This document shows, piece after piece, positions 8,011 to 16,017 of a stretch of 64,000 nucleotides of DNA. The translations under genes were made by a program, and so were the position numbers. Each line of letters opens with the position of its first letter. Position 1 is the stretch's first letter. The notes under the pieces are model-generated. The model saw only the letters and a program-made list of their open reading frames with translations, did not search any database and was not told the DNA's origin. Source of the stretch: Massilia sp. Root133 (GTDB taxonomy: Bacteria; Pseudomonadota; Gammaproteobacteria; Burkholderiales; Burkholderiaceae_D); contig NZ_LMEW01000031.1 of the NCBI RefSeq assembly GCF_001426525.1, positions 470,091-534,090 of the forward strand, given 5' to 3'.

Positions 8011-9756
8011 TCAGTGCTCCGTGGCCACGCGTTCCAGCTCGGCCAGCAGCGCGGACGCGTCGCGCGTCGCGTTGGCCTGCGCGCTCGTCGACGCGTGGAT
8101 GCGGGCGATCGATTCGCTCGTCGCCGCGACCGAGCGCACGATGCGGCCAAACGCGTCTTCCACGTCGCCGGCGAGGCGGGTGCCTTCGCCCACGCGGGCG
8201 GCCGTCTCGTTGATCAGCTTCGCGATCTCGCGCGCCGCCAGCGCGGATTTCTCGGCCAGCTTGCGCACCTCGTTGGCGACGACGGAAAAGCCCGTGCCGT
8301 GTTCGCCCGCGCGCGCCGCCTCGATCGCCGCGTTGAACGCGAGGAGGTGCGTCTGGCTGGCGATGTCGCTGATCGTGTCGATGATCTCGTGCACGTCGTC
8401 GGAGGATTTCTGGATCGCGAGGATCGCATCCTTCGAGCGCGCCAGCAGCGTGCTGCCTTCGGCCGCCTGGTCGCGCGTCTGCACCGCCAGGCCGGCCGAC
8501 TGCTGCGAACCCTGGGCGATGGAGGCGATCGATTGCGACAGGTCGGCCAGCACGGCGGACATCGCCTTGATCTTGGCGCCGAGCTGCTCTTCGCGGTGCA
8601 CCTGCTCCGTCACGTCCATCGCGAACTTGATGACTTTATAGGGCTTGCCGTCGGCGTCGAGGATCGGGTTGTACGTGGCCTGGATCCAGATGTCGGCGCC
8701 GTGCTTGCCGCGGCGGCGGAAGCGGCCGGACTGGAACTGGCCGCGCGCCAAGTCGGACCAGAAGTTGCGGTACGCGGCGCTCTGGATGAGCGCCTCGTCG
8801 CAGAACATGCTGTGATGGCGGCCGACCACTTCGTCCGCGAGATAACCCATCGTGCGCAGGAAGTTGTCGTTCGCGGCCAGCACTTTGCCGTGCAGGTCGA
8901 ACTCGATCACGGCCTGCGAGCGGCCGATGGCGTCCAGCTTGCCGCGGCTCTCGGCGGCGAGCGCCTTGCGCGCCGTGATGTCGGTGGCGAACTTGACGAT
9001 CTTGACCGGCTTGCCGTCCGCGTCGAGGATCGGGTTGTACGCGGCGAGGATCCACACGGTGCGGCCGTCCTTCGTCACGCGCCGGTACTCGCCGCTGTCG
9101 GCCTGCCCGCGCCCGAGCCGCTCCCAGAACGCGAGGTACCCGGCCGAGCGCGCGTGCTCCGGCAGGCAGAACATGCGGTGGTGGCGGCCGCGCACCTCGT
9201 CGAGCGTATAGCCCGTCACGGCGAGGAAGTTGGCGTTCGCGTGCAGCACATTGCCCTGCAAATCGAATTCGATGACGGCCTGGGTGCGGTCGATCGCGGC
9301 CATCTTGCCCTCGAAGTCGATGTTGCGCAGCTTGGCCGCCGTGATGTCGGTGGCGAACTTGACGACCTTCGCGGGCTTGCCGTCCGCATCGAAGATCGGG
9401 TTGTACGTGGCGTGGATCCACACCGGGCTGCCGTCGCGGGCCACGCGTTTGAACTCGCCCGCGTGGTATTCGCCCGCGGCCAGGTGCTTCCAGAAATCGC
9501 GGTACGCCTGCGAGCGCACGTACTCCGGTTCGCAGAACATCGCATGCGGCTGCCCGACGACGTCGTGCAGCTCATAGCCGAGCGCGTCGAGGAAGTTCTG
9601 GTTGGCGTGCAGGATGCGGCCGTCGAGACCGAATTCGATCACGGCCTGGGCGCGGTTGATGGCATCCAGCGCGGCGTGGGCAAGGTCATCCCGGGAGGTG
9701 ACCGGGGCAGGGGCGATCATATGCATGGCTTCTCGTGGTGGCGTCATGATGTTCAT
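8011..9756 (-). CDS. soluble chemoreceptor with three PAS domains (Aer/BdlA-like)
   Basis: About 581 residues: three consecutive, very similar PAS-PAC modules followed by an MCP signalling domain. Each PAS repeats the pattern QAVIEFDLxGxVLxANxNFL, GRHHxMFC and YNPIxDADGKP. The MCP tip is recognisable as IASQTHLLAFNAAIEAARAG followed by GFSVVANEVRKLAE. There is no transmembrane helix. BdlA of Pseudomonas has two PAS domains and an MCP domain, so redox, oxygen or energy sensing is plausible. I favour the ATG at 9756 (GGAA six bases upstream); another in-frame ATG lies at 9795. It is translationally linked to the triple-CheW gene that follows. Confidence 0.88.
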   Translation of the reverse strand: MNIMTPPREAMHMIAPAPVTSRDDLAHAALDAINRAQAVIEFGLDGRILHANQNFLDALGYELHDVVGQPHAMFCEPEYVRSQAYRDFWKHLAAGEYHAGEFKRVARDGSPVWIHATYNPIFDADGKPAKVVKFATDITAAKLRNIDFEGKMAAIDRTQAVIEFDLQGNVLHANANFLAVTGYTLDEVRGRHHRMFCLPEHARSAGYLAFWERLGRGQADSGEYRRVTKDGRTVWILAAYNPILDADGKPVKIVKFATDITARKALAAESRGKLDAIGRSQAVIEFDLHGKVLAANDNFLRTMGYLADEVVGRHHSMFCDEALIQSAAYRNFWSDLARGQFQSGRFRRRGKHGADIWIQATYNPILDADGKPYKVIKFAMDVTEQVHREEQLGAKIKAMSAVLADLSQSIASIAQGSQQSAGLAVQTRDQAAEGSTLLARSKDAILAIQKSSDDVHEIIDTISDIASQTHLLAFNAAIEAARAGEHGTGFSVVANEVRKLAEKSALAAREIAKLINETAARVGEGTRLAGDVEDAFGRIVRSVAATSESIARIHASTSAQANATRDASALLAELERVATEH

Positions 9757-9940
9757 AATATTTCCGTGCGGAAATCTATTTGGCGATTTAATCATTTTTC
9801 TCGTGAGAATGCGAGATAATTTTGATGATTTCGATTATTTGTTGCTGAGTACTTACGGCACAAGGCGAGGTTTCCATTGACGGGTTGCCATACGGTCATT
9901 AGCATCGGAATGCATTCCATACCCACAACAAGGAGACACC

Positions 9941-11371
9941 ATGCCACGTCCGACCCTGCCATCCCTGCTCGTGTTAGCGCTAACTACCATCGCCTCCGCC
10001 GCGTATGCCGCCAGCGGTCCCGTCGTGACCACGGACACCGGCAAGGTCCAGGGCGCCGTCGACAAGGGCGTGGCCAGCTGGAAGGGCATCCCGTTTGCCG
10101 CGCCGCCGGTCGGTGAGCTGCGCTGGCGCGCGCCGCAGCCGGCGGCTGCCTGGTCCGGCGTGCGCGCGGCGACGGCATACGGCCATGACTGCATGCAGCT
10201 GCCTTTCCCCAGCGACGCCGCGCCGCTCGGCACGCCGCCGGCCGAGGATTGCCTGTACGTGAACGTGTGGCGTCCCGCGAAGGCGAAAGCGTCTGCGCAG
10301 CTGCCCGTGGTCGTGTGGATCTATGGCGGCGGCTTCGTCAACGGCGGGTCGTCGCCGCCGACCTATTCCGGCGCCGCGCTGGCGAAGCAGGGCGTCGTGC
10401 TGGTCAGTTTCAATTACCGGCTGGGGCGCTTCGGCTTTTTCGCGCATCCGCAGCTGACGCAGCATGCAAAGGACGAACCGCTTGGGAATTACGGGTACAT
10501 GGACCAGCTGGCCGCGCTGCAGTGGGTCAAGCGTAACGTGGCGGCGTTCGGCGGCGATGCGTCCAACGTGACGATCATCGGCGAATCGGCCGGCGGCATG
10601 TCCGTCAACGCGTTGCTGACGTCACCGCAGGCGCAGGGCCTGTTCGCGAAGGCGGTCGTGCTGTCCGGCGGCGACGGCAAGTCGGCCGATCCGGGGCTGG
10701 CAAGCGTGGAGCAGATCGGCGTGAATTTCGCGACGGCCAAGGGCATCGCGGCGGACGATCCGCAGGCACTCGATAAACTGCGCGCGCTGCCGGCCGAGCA
10801 GGTCGTCGACGGCATGAACCTGGCCAACCGCGCGCCGCAGAATCCGGCGACGTACGCGGGGCCGTTCGCGGACGGCAAGGTGGCCGTCGAGACGGGCGCC
10901 GCGTTCGCGTCCGGCCGCTTTGCCAAAGTCCCCGTGATGATCGGCGCGACGAGTGCCGACATCGGCGGCAAGACGGGCTTCATGGTCGCGGGCGCGCGCA
11001 GCCTCGCCGGCCGCCTCGCCGCGCAGGGCGTGCCCGTGTACGCATACCGCTTCTCGTACGTGGCCGACAGCATCGGCAGGACGGGCGCACAGCACGCGAG
11101 CGACATCCCGTATTTCTTCGACACGGTCGACGTCAAGTACGGCGATGCCGTCACGAAGAAGGACGTGGCGATGGGCCGCGCGATGAGCGCCTACTTCGTG
11201 AACTTCGCGAAGAAGGGCGATCCGAACGGCCGCAAGCTGCCCGCGTGGCCGCGCTATGCGGGCGACAGGGACATGATCATGGATTTCGCCGAGGACGGCA
11301 AGCCGGTCGCGCTGCGCGATCCGTGGGGATCGGAGATCGACGCCACGACCGTCGCGGCCGGCGGTCAATAA
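9941..11371 (+). CDS. secreted type B carboxylesterase
   Basis: 476-residue alpha/beta hydrolase of the carboxylesterase/cholinesterase family. Residues 1-23 are a signal peptide. The family's EDCLYVNVW motif is present with Cys84 and Cys104 placed for the usual disulphide. The oxyanion loop GGGF is near 129-132, the nucleophile Ser216 lies in GESAGG, and the catalytic His is in GAQHASDIPYFF. It is somewhat shorter than the usual 500-550 residues. AAGGAG precedes the ATG at ideal spacing. It converges on and overlaps the flavoprotein gene by 7 bp. The ester substrate is not predictable. Confidence 0.92.
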   Translation: MPRPTLPSLLVLALTTIASAAYAASGPVVTTDTGKVQGAVDKGVASWKGIPFAAPPVGELRWRAPQPAAAWSGVRAATAYGHDCMQLPFPSDAAPLGTPPAEDCLYVNVWRPAKAKASAQLPVVVWIYGGGFVNGGSSPPTYSGAALAKQGVVLVSFNYRLGRFGFFAHPQLTQHAKDEPLGNYGYMDQLAALQWVKRNVAAFGGDASNVTIIGESAGGMSVNALLTSPQAQGLFAKAVVLSGGDGKSADPGLASVEQIGVNFATAKGIAADDPQALDKLRALPAEQVVDGMNLANRAPQNPATYAGPFADGKVAVETGAAFASGRFAKVPVMIGATSADIGGKTGFMVAGARSLAGRLAAQGVPVYAYRFSYVADSIGRTGAQHASDIPYFFDTVDVKYGDAVTKKDVAMGRAMSAYFVNFAKKGDPNGRKLPAWPRYAGDRDMIMDFAEDGKPVALRDPWGSEIDATTVAAGGQ

Positions 11372-12702
11372 ACGTCCCTGCGGTAGCGGCCCTCGGCCGC
11401 AAGCTGTTCCAATCGCGGCGCGCCGAGGATGGCTTGCAAGGCCTCGTGCACGCCGCCGGCCATGCCCTGCAGGCTGCCGCAGACATAGATCGCGGCGCCG
11501 CGCTCCACCCAATCGCGCAGCCGGTCGGCCCGGTCGCGCAGCACGTCCTGCACGTAGCGGCGCTCGGCCTGGTCGCGCGAGAATGCGAGGTCGAGGTGCG
11601 CCAGTCGGCCGCCGTCTCTCCATGCCTGCAGCTCGTCGCGCAGCAGGAAATCGTGGATCTGGTTGCGCTCGCCGAACAGCAGCCAGTTATCCATCCGGCC
11701 CGCGGCAATGCGCGCCTTGAGCAGGCCGCGCAGGCCGGCCAGGCCGCTGCCGTTGCCGATGGCGACCAGGGGCCGCTGCGCATTCGCGCCGAGGCGGAAG
11801 CGCTCGTGCGCGCGCAGGCGCAGGCGTACGAGGTCGGCCGCGGCGGCTTGAGCGCACAGCCACCCGGACGCAGCGCCGGCACTTCCATCTTCGCGCCGCT
11901 GCAGGCGCACGAGCAGTTCGAGCCGGCCTTCCATCGGCAGCGAGGCGATCGAGTATTCGCGCGGGTGCCCGGGATCCGCCGGCGGGCTGACCTGAGCGAG
12001 GTCGCCCGCTTCCCACTCCGGCAGCGCGCCGCCGACGGGTTCGAGCGCGACGCGGTACAACGGCGCGCCCGCGCTGCCGGGATTTTCCAGCGTGCGCGCG
12101 ACGATGCGCCAGTTGCCGTAGGCCGGCGCGTCCCAGTCCGGTGCGTCGTCCGTGCCCGCCAGGCGGCCCACGTGATGCTGCCATTCCGCCAGCGCCTTGG
12201 CATCGCCGCGGTCGACGTCGATGCGGTCGAACAGGCGCGTCGCGCCCTGCTGCGCGAGCCAGGCGTCCAGCGCGCGGCCGAAGCCGCAGTAATTCGCGTA
12301 GTTCCGGTCGCCCAGCGCGAGCACGGCGTAGTGCAGGTGGGACAGGTCGAGACCGGCCGCCATCAACCGGCCCGCGAACTGCGCCGCCGTGTCGGGCGCA
12401 TCGCCTTCGCCGTACGTGCTGGCGATGAACAGCACGCGCGTGGCGGATGCGAGCCGGTCGCGGTCGAGCGCGGAGATGCACACGGCGCGCGCCGCCAGGC
12501 CGCCCGTCGCCAGCAGCTCCGCGCTGCGTTTCGCGAGCCCTTCCGCGCTGCCCGTCTGGCTGGCGTGGACGACGAGCCAGTCCGCGCCCTTGACGTCCAG
12601 GGCGGTACTGTTGCGGTGGGTGCGCCACATGGTGAACGACAGCCCGAGCCAGCCCAGGGACAGGGCCAGCGCACCCGCGAGGCGCAGCGGTTCCGTCGTC
12701 AT
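11365..12702 (-). CDS. membrane-anchored diflavin reductase (CysJ-like flavodoxin/NADPH oxidoreductase)
   Basis: 445 residues. One N-terminal transmembrane helix (about 6-22) is followed by a flavodoxin-like FMN domain with HASQTGSAEGLA as phosphate loop and STYGEGDAPD as a flavin loop (about 45-185). A ferredoxin-reductase-like module then holds an RxYSIAS FAD motif and an NADPH region with GNGSGLAGLRG and YVCGSLQGMAGGV. It should move electrons from NADPH through FAD and FMN to a membrane or periplasmic acceptor. It is the last gene of the five-gene Fur-boxed operon, overlapping the ApbE gene by 4 bp. The likely acceptor is the PepSY membrane protein of the same operon (inference). Confidence 0.88.
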   Translation of the reverse strand: MTTEPLRLAGALALSLGWLGLSFTMWRTHRNSTALDVKGADWLVVHASQTGSAEGLAKRSAELLATGGLAARAVCISALDRDRLASATRVLFIASTYGEGDAPDTAAQFAGRLMAAGLDLSHLHYAVLALGDRNYANYCGFGRALDAWLAQQGATRLFDRIDVDRGDAKALAEWQHHVGRLAGTDDAPDWDAPAYGNWRIVARTLENPGSAGAPLYRVALEPVGGALPEWEAGDLAQVSPPADPGHPREYSIASLPMEGRLELLVRLQRREDGSAGAASGWLCAQAAAADLVRLRLRAHERFRLGANAQRPLVAIGNGSGLAGLRGLLKARIAAGRMDNWLLFGERNQIHDFLLRDELQAWRDGGRLAHLDLAFSRDQAERRYVQDVLRDRADRLRDWVERGAAIYVCGSLQGMAGGVHEALQAILGAPRLEQLAAEGRYRRDVY

Positions 12703-13706
12703 TGCAGCAGCGCCTTCCACGCCGGCGTCACGATCTCGTCCAGCGTGCCCGCGCGCCGCACGAGGACCCGTGCGGCCAGCGCGCGCGCCTCCGCGAACGC
12801 GGCGCCGTCGTCCGGACCGAGCACGGCGAGGACGGTCGACAGCGCGTCGGCTTCCATGCACGTGGGCGCCAGCACGGTTACGGAAGCGGCGTCGTTGGCG
12901 ACGGGCCGGCCCGTGCGCGGGTCCAGCGTGTGCGACACGCGGCGCGCATCGTGTTCGAAATACTGGCGGTAGTCGCCGGACGTCGCGATGGACAAGCCGT
13001 GCAGCGCGACGACGGCCTGCGGCGTGGCGCTATCGGGCACGCCTTCGATCTCCACCCACCACGGATGTCCGTCCGGCTTGACGCCCGCGCCGCGCAATTC
13101 GCCGCCCACCTCGACGAGGTAGTGGCGGAGTCCCCGCCGTTCCAGGCATTGCGCGAGGCGGTCGACGGCGTAGCCCTTCGCGATGGAGGACAGGTCGAGC
13201 CGCAGGCCGCCCGGCTGCAGCAGCCGGCGCCCGTCGCGGTCGAACGACAGGCGCGCGGCGGCGCGTTGCTCCATGACGCGCTCGATGGCGGCGTCGGTCG
13301 GTGCGTAGAACCCCGTGTGGTCGTAGCGCCGCGCGGCGCCGAAGCCCCACAGGTCCACGAGGGCGCCCGCGGCCGGATCGTACGTGCCGCCGCTGGCCAT
13401 GTGCGCCCACAGCGCGTAGTCGACCACCTCGAAGAATTGCGCGGGCAGGTCGACCCACGTGCCGGCCGGCGCGCGGTTGTAGCGCGACAGCAGCGAGTCG
13501 GGTTCCCAGTGGCTCATCTGGGCGACGATCGCATCCAGTTCGGCCTGCAGCGCCGGGCGCGGATCGTCGATGCGGCCGGCGGCGACGCTGACCGCCCACG
13601 TCGTCCCCATGCTCGCGCCTTCGAACGTGTGGATCCGGCTGCCCGGCGGCGGCACGGCCGGGTCGAGGTCGAGGGGAATGAGGACGGCGCGTTCGGTCAA
13701 GGTCAC
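12699..13706 (-). CDS. apbE: FAD:protein FMN transferase, ApbE family
   Basis: 335-residue enzyme that transfers FMN from FAD to a Thr or Ser of target proteins. Family motifs seen include ASMGTTW near the N terminus, GGTYDPAAGALVDLWGFG, SSIAKGYAVD, VGGELRGAG, ATSGDYRQ and SHTLDPRTGRPV; the Asp/Thr/Ala residues of the C-terminal metal site (PTCMEADALST) are retained. The start codon is GTG and overlaps the upstream DUF4198 stop (GTGA). No signal peptide or lipobox is visible, which is unusual because ApbE normally acts outside the cytoplasm. The probable target is the DUF2271 protein two genes upstream. Confidence 0.93.
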   Translation of the reverse strand: MTLTERAVLIPLDLDPAVPPPGSRIHTFEGASMGTTWAVSVAAGRIDDPRPALQAELDAIVAQMSHWEPDSLLSRYNRAPAGTWVDLPAQFFEVVDYALWAHMASGGTYDPAAGALVDLWGFGAARRYDHTGFYAPTDAAIERVMEQRAAARLSFDRDGRRLLQPGGLRLDLSSIAKGYAVDRLAQCLERRGLRHYLVEVGGELRGAGVKPDGHPWWVEIEGVPDSATPQAVVALHGLSIATSGDYRQYFEHDARRVSHTLDPRTGRPVANDAASVTVLAPTCMEADALSTVLAVLGPDDGAAFAEARALAARVLVRRAGTLDEIVTPAWKALLQ

Positions 13707-14515
13707 TCCGGCAGGATCTCGAACGTGGCCGAGTAGCTGTAGCGCTTCGCCGGGCCGTCCATGCCGCGCGGCGCGTTGGCCGGATACGCGGCGCTCAGCC
13801 AGTACATGTTCGGCGCGGGCAGGGTGAAGCTGGCGTCGCCGTTCGCGTCCGTGGTGAGGCGCACTTCGTTCAGCGTGCCGCGGTATTTCACGCCGCCCGG
13901 GATCAGGCTGAACGGGAAATTCGCGAGCGGCTTGCCGTCCAGCTGGAAGCGGAACTTCGCTTTCTCGCCGGCGCGCAGTTCGGTCGGATTCGTCAGCGCG
14001 ACCAGTTCCAGGCCCGAGCCGGTGGGCTTCAGCGCGCCCGCCGTCGGCTTGTTCAGGGTGACGAACGTGTCCTGGCGCTGCACCATCGTCATGCTCCGCA
14101 CTTCCGTGGCGCCGGCCGGGACTTCGTCCTTCACGGTCTGCTCGGTGGCGCGGAAGCGCTTCGTCTCGCCGTTCAGTTTATAGGCGCCCATCACGTTCAC
14201 GGCGGCCAGGGTGACACGGTAGGTGCCGTCCTTCGGCAGGCGGATGTCGACGGTGGAGCGGTGCTTGCCCAGCGTCGCGGCCGGCGCCGGGGCCGTGTTG
14301 CCGTCCGGGTCGGTGACCGTGAGCCCGTCCAGCTTCTGCGGCATGAAGTCCGTCTCGAACAGGCCTTCCGAGATGGCGGCGTCGATGGTCGCCCACGCTT
14401 CGCCGCGGTCGGATTCGATGAGGCTCGTGTTCGGGATCATCCACGGACGGTGCGCCTGCGCGACGCAGGCGATGCCGGCCAGGGCGAGTGCGATGGCGAT
14501 CTGCTTGATGTGCAT
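13703..14515 (-). CDS. DUF4198-family periplasmic protein
   Basis: 270 residues with a signal peptide cleaved after residue 21 (VAQA), leaving a mature protein that starts with HRPWMIP. An N-terminal His is a hallmark of this family, which is often encoded beside metal uptake genes and may bind metal. The rest is beta-rich with a terminal Ig/carboxypeptidase-regulatory-like section (TDANGDASFTLPAPNMYWL). It lies between DUF2271 and ApbE genes with an overlap to the latter, so it is part of the same redox or metal module. No direct biochemical function is established from sequence. Confidence 0.88.
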   Translation of the reverse strand: MHIKQIAIALALAGIACVAQAHRPWMIPNTSLIESDRGEAWATIDAAISEGLFETDFMPQKLDGLTVTDPDGNTAPAPAATLGKHRSTVDIRLPKDGTYRVTLAAVNVMGAYKLNGETKRFRATEQTVKDEVPAGATEVRSMTMVQRQDTFVTLNKPTAGALKPTGSGLELVALTNPTELRAGEKAKFRFQLDGKPLANFPFSLIPGGVKYRGTLNEVRLTTDANGDASFTLPAPNMYWLSAAYPANAPRGMDGPAKRYSYSATFEILPE

Positions 14516-14525
14516 GCTGGTCTCC

Positions 14526-15038
14526 TTACTTGATGCTGAGCGACACGGCGCCCAGTTCTTCCTTGCCGGCGAAGGCGGCGGCCACGTTCGATTTCGGCTC
14601 CCAGTGGAACGGCACGCGCACGAGTTCGCGGCCGCCCGCTTCGCGCGCGGCTTCGATCACGAGCTTGTAGTCGCCCGCCGGCAGCTTGTCCAGGCCGGCG
14701 CGGGCGGCCGGGAAGGTCAAGGTCTGCACGCCCGCCGTGCGCGTCGCGCCGCTCACGCCGTCCATCGGCAGGGTGACGTCGCGGCCCGCTTTTCTCCACC
14801 ACGTGCGCAGGTCCTTGACCCACTTGGTGCCCGCGTTGTCGCGCTTCTTGACGTCGTACAGCACGGCCAGCGTATTGGCGACGCTCTGGTCCGCGCGCTC
14901 GATCCAGATCGCGACGTAGGGCTTGTGATACTCCGCCACGTTCAGCTGCGGCAGTTCGAACTTGACGGTGAGGTCGGCGGCCATCGCCCAGCTCGAGGCG
15001 AGCGGCAGGGTCAGGGCGAGCGAATGGGACAGTTTCAT
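14526..15038 (-). CDS. DUF2271 periplasmic protein with ApbE flavinylation motif
   Basis: 170 residues. A signal peptide covers about residues 1-20 (SSWAMA), followed by one compact beta-rich domain. Residues 93-100 read DGVSGATR, which fits the ApbE target consensus Dxx(S/T)GA(S/T); Thr99 would carry covalent FMN. An apbE gene lies two genes downstream. I therefore propose this as the flavoprotein electron carrier of the operon. The ATG at 15038 was chosen because it begins the signal peptide; the same frame is open far upstream but only as a shadow of the PepSY gene. Expected location is the periplasm. Confidence 0.88.
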   Translation of the reverse strand: MKLSHSLALTLPLASSWAMAADLTVKFELPQLNVAEYHKPYVAIWIERADQSVANTLAVLYDVKKRDNAGTKWVKDLRTWWRKAGRDVTLPMDGVSGATRTAGVQTLTFPAARAGLDKLPAGDYKLVIEAAREAGGRELVRVPFHWEPKSNVAAAFAGKEELGAVSLSIK

Positions 15039-15058
15039 GTCGGCTTTCGATGGATGGA

Positions 15059-15718
15059 TTAATGAACGAACAGCAGGGCCAGCACGATCGGCAGCACGAT
15101 GCCGAGGCCGATCACGGGCCATGTCGACGGCCGGTTGGCCGCGTGGTATTTCAGGATCAGGAAACCGGTGACGCAGAACACGACGCAGGCGATGGCGAAG
15201 ATGTCGATGAACCAGCCCCACACGGGACCGGCGTTGCGGCCCTTGTGCATGTCGTTCAGCCACGAGATCCAGCCGCGGTCCGTCGTTTCGTATTCGGCAT
15301 TGCCGTCCACGCCGATGCGCAGCCAGGCGTCGCCGCCGGGGCGGGGCAGGGCCACGTAGGCATCTTCCTCGCTCCATTCGGCGCGCACGCCGCGCACCTG
15401 CACGGGGAACGTCTGCTCGGCCCAGTCGGCCAGCGGGGCGGGCAGGGGGACGTTGGCGTCGGCATGGCCGGCGGCGAATTCCTCGATCCGGGTGCGCAGC
15501 GCCGGGGGCAGGACGGCCTTCTGGCGCGTGACGGCCGGCTTCGCTTCGATCTGGGACGCGTGGTTCAAGGTAAAACCCGTGATGGCGAATAACAGCATGG
15601 CCATCAGGCACAGGGCGGAACTGATCCAGTGCCATTGATGCAACTGGCGGAGGAATGTGGCACGGCGCGCGGCGGGCGGCGCGGTGGAGGTGGGGGATGT
15701 GGAGCCGGTCGGGAGCAT
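15059..15718 (-). CDS. PepSY-domain membrane protein (PepSY_TM-like)
   Basis: 219 residues, first gene of the operon. A short cytoplasmic N terminus with a Pro/Thr/Ser-rich stretch is followed by a first helix around HQWHWISSALCLMAMLLFAI, a periplasmic PepSY-like domain, the motif LNDMHKGRNAG, and two further helices. His residues at the membrane edge (HQWHW, MHKGR) resemble those of PepSY-type membrane oxidoreductases and ferric reductases. I infer transfer of electrons across the membrane to the DUF2271 flavoprotein. The ATG at 15718 was chosen; an in-frame TTG at 15724 would start inside the Fur box. Confidence 0.87.
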   Translation of the reverse strand: MLPTGSTSPTSTAPPAARRATFLRQLHQWHWISSALCLMAMLLFAITGFTLNHASQIEAKPAVTRQKAVLPPALRTRIEEFAAGHADANVPLPAPLADWAEQTFPVQVRGVRAEWSEEDAYVALPRPGGDAWLRIGVDGNAEYETTDRGWISWLNDMHKGRNAGPVWGWFIDIFAIACVVFCVTGFLILKYHAANRPSTWPVIGLGIVLPIVLALLFVH

Positions 15719-15722
15719 ACGC

Positions 15723-15743
15723 AAATGATAACGATTATCATTT
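15723..15743 (-). promoter_or_regulatory. Fur box
   Basis: Perfect 9-bp inverted repeat, AAATGATAA and TTATCATTT, around a 3-bp centre, closely matching the Fur consensus (GATAATGATAATCATTATC). It ends only 4 bases before the ATG of the PepSY gene, so iron-loaded Fur would block both promoter clearance and the ribosome site. It implies iron repression of the whole PepSY-to-flavoreductase operon. Confidence 0.88.
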
Positions 15744-16017
15744 AGGCGGTCAACCGCTGGTTCATGATTGAGTTGACAATGTGGAAAAAAGTAATATCGG
15801 AATGAATAAAATGTCGGTGCGGGGTCAGCGGCGGCCGAATCCTTGCGTTACAATGTCGTGCGCCAATGGGCAGGTCGGCTGCATTGATTTGCCTTTAGAG
15901 TCCTTCCCCCACAACTTGATATGAAGTAAGTGCGATCCGCTAACCGGTCAGGCCGTGTCGCGGAAGGTTAGATTAACCCGCCCTAAAATCGCGAAACGCG
16001 AAGAAAGGTGAGCAAGA
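15744..16017. other. intergenic region upstream of odhA
   Basis: About 270 bp between the divergent PepSY operon and odhA. It includes a TTGACA at 15771-15776 without a well-spaced -10, and a TACAAT near 15848 that could be an odhA -10. An AAAGGTGAG Shine-Dalgarno precedes the odhA ATG. No small open reading frame is supported. Confidence 0.4.

Noticed and set aside
15719..15724. TTG start for the PepSY gene two codons upstream
   Set aside because: It would begin inside the Fur box and lacks an RBS; ATG at 15718 is preferred.
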